Source: Candidatus Aminicenantota bacterium (GTDB lineage: Bacteria; Acidobacteriota; Aminicenantia; UBA2199). Taken from it: a DNA stretch of 15,639 nucleotides. This document shows positions 15,359-15,639 of the stretch, piece after piece (the stretch's first letter is position 1; every line of letters starts with the position of its first letter). Below the pieces are notes generated by a model. That model ran no database searches and had not been told where the DNA came from. It saw only the letters and a program-made list of their open reading frames with translations. Position numbers and translations under genes: made by a program. The stretch covers positions 8,643,785 through 8,659,423 of the forward strand of contig CP070627.1 in NCBI GenBank assembly GCA_020355945.1, given 5' to 3'.

Positions 15359-15639
15359 TTAAGTTATTGGAATGGCAACAGCATTATTTCTTGCTTTAGC
15401 TTCACATTCCAACTGGGGTATTTGAGTATAATCGCCCTCTTTTAAGTTTTCCCGAACCTTTTTCATCAGATCTTTTCGTGTTAGTTGATTTTGATGTGCT
15501 CGCATCTCTTTGCAGAAGTAGTATGTAAAGGCTCCATGCCAGTCTTCGTCAATTAGCGCATCCGCGCTTAATTGATCGGCTCTACAACCGGTCCATAAAA
15601 TATGGCGAAGGATACCTTTTTCCATGAGAGCTCTACTAA
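15359..15639 (-). CDS. Caspase-family (C14) protein, C-terminal end only
   Basis: The frame is open to the right edge, so this is the last 92 or so residues of a longer protein; the Met at 15625 is probably internal. The segment GCRADQLSADALID, then HGAFTYYFCKEM, RKDLMKKV, and QIPQLEC matches the C-terminal part of bacterial caspase/metacaspase-type domains, where (S/G)CRxDQ follows the catalytic Cys and the HGAFTY helix comes next. The catalytic His and Cys would lie outside the window. It ends with TAA at 15359 and is followed by a hairpin repeat, then by the promoter of the caspase-lipase gene. It is therefore probably a separate transcription unit in the same orientation, giving two neighbouring caspase-family genes. 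Confidence 0.82.
   Translation of the reverse strand, partial: SRALMEKGILRHILWTGCRADQLSADALIDEDWHGAFTYYFCKEMRAHQNQLTRKDLMKKVRENLKEGDYTQIPQLECEAKARNNAVAIPIT

Noticed and set aside
1..15639. tRNA, rRNA, transposase or integrase genes
   Set aside because: None was recognised by eye on either strand; the only mobile-like DNA is the short repeats listed.

Overview
The window is a bacterial accessory region in which every convincing gene lies on the minus strand. Six genes (from 15156 down to 1) form one tight operon-like array, preceded by the 3' end of a seventh gene at the right edge. Base composition is moderate and somewhat AT-rich. Genes are separated by 4 to 76 nt or overlap, and most have clear GGAGG/GAGGTGA ribosome binding sites. 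The organism cannot be named from the sequence. Large signalling proteins (caspase, CHAT, STAND-WD40, kinase/cyclase-derived), a TRAP-type solute receptor and interspersed repeats with a CCTCCGGCGG core suggest a large-genome, probably uncultured Gram-negative lineage. Candidatus Aminicenantes or other Acidobacteriota-like bacteria are a low-confidence guess from recollection of similar repeats.

Layout in transcription order, right to left. (a) 15639-15359: C-terminal end of a caspase-family (peptidase C14) protein, start outside the window. (b) 15358-15157: intergenic region with a 14-bp perfect hairpin in an interspersed-type repeat, a sigma70-like promoter and a 7-nt tandem repeat. (c) 15156-11869: a caspase domain fused through a long beta-rich middle to a C-terminal alpha/beta-hydrolase of lipase/PGAP1 type. 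(d) 11864-7203: a 1553-residue protein with a CHAT protease domain, a kinase C-lobe lacking its N-lobe and catalytic Asp residues, a nucleotide-cyclase domain lacking its metal-binding residues, a STAND-like AAA ATPase and a TPR tail. (e) 7126-5360: a second CHAT protein with a different C-terminal module. (f) 5343-1975: a STAND NTPase (nSTAND1-like), one membrane helix and about 14 WD40 repeats. (g) 1978-929: a secreted DctP-like solute-binding protein overlapping the previous gene by 4 nt. (h) 919-1: a third CHAT protein, cut by the window edge.

Taken together this looks like a multi-protease conflict or regulated-cell-death signalling locus: three CHAT proteases with near-identical catalytic motifs, two caspase-family proteins (one carrying a putative lipase effector), two STAND-type ATPases as switches, and a secreted ligand-binding protein translationally coupled to a membrane-anchored STAND-WD40 protein whose propellers are predicted to face the periplasm. 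The parts are known families. The combination, the degenerate kinase and cyclase modules, and the possible periplasmic sensor pair are what deserve attention. Functional links between the genes are inference.
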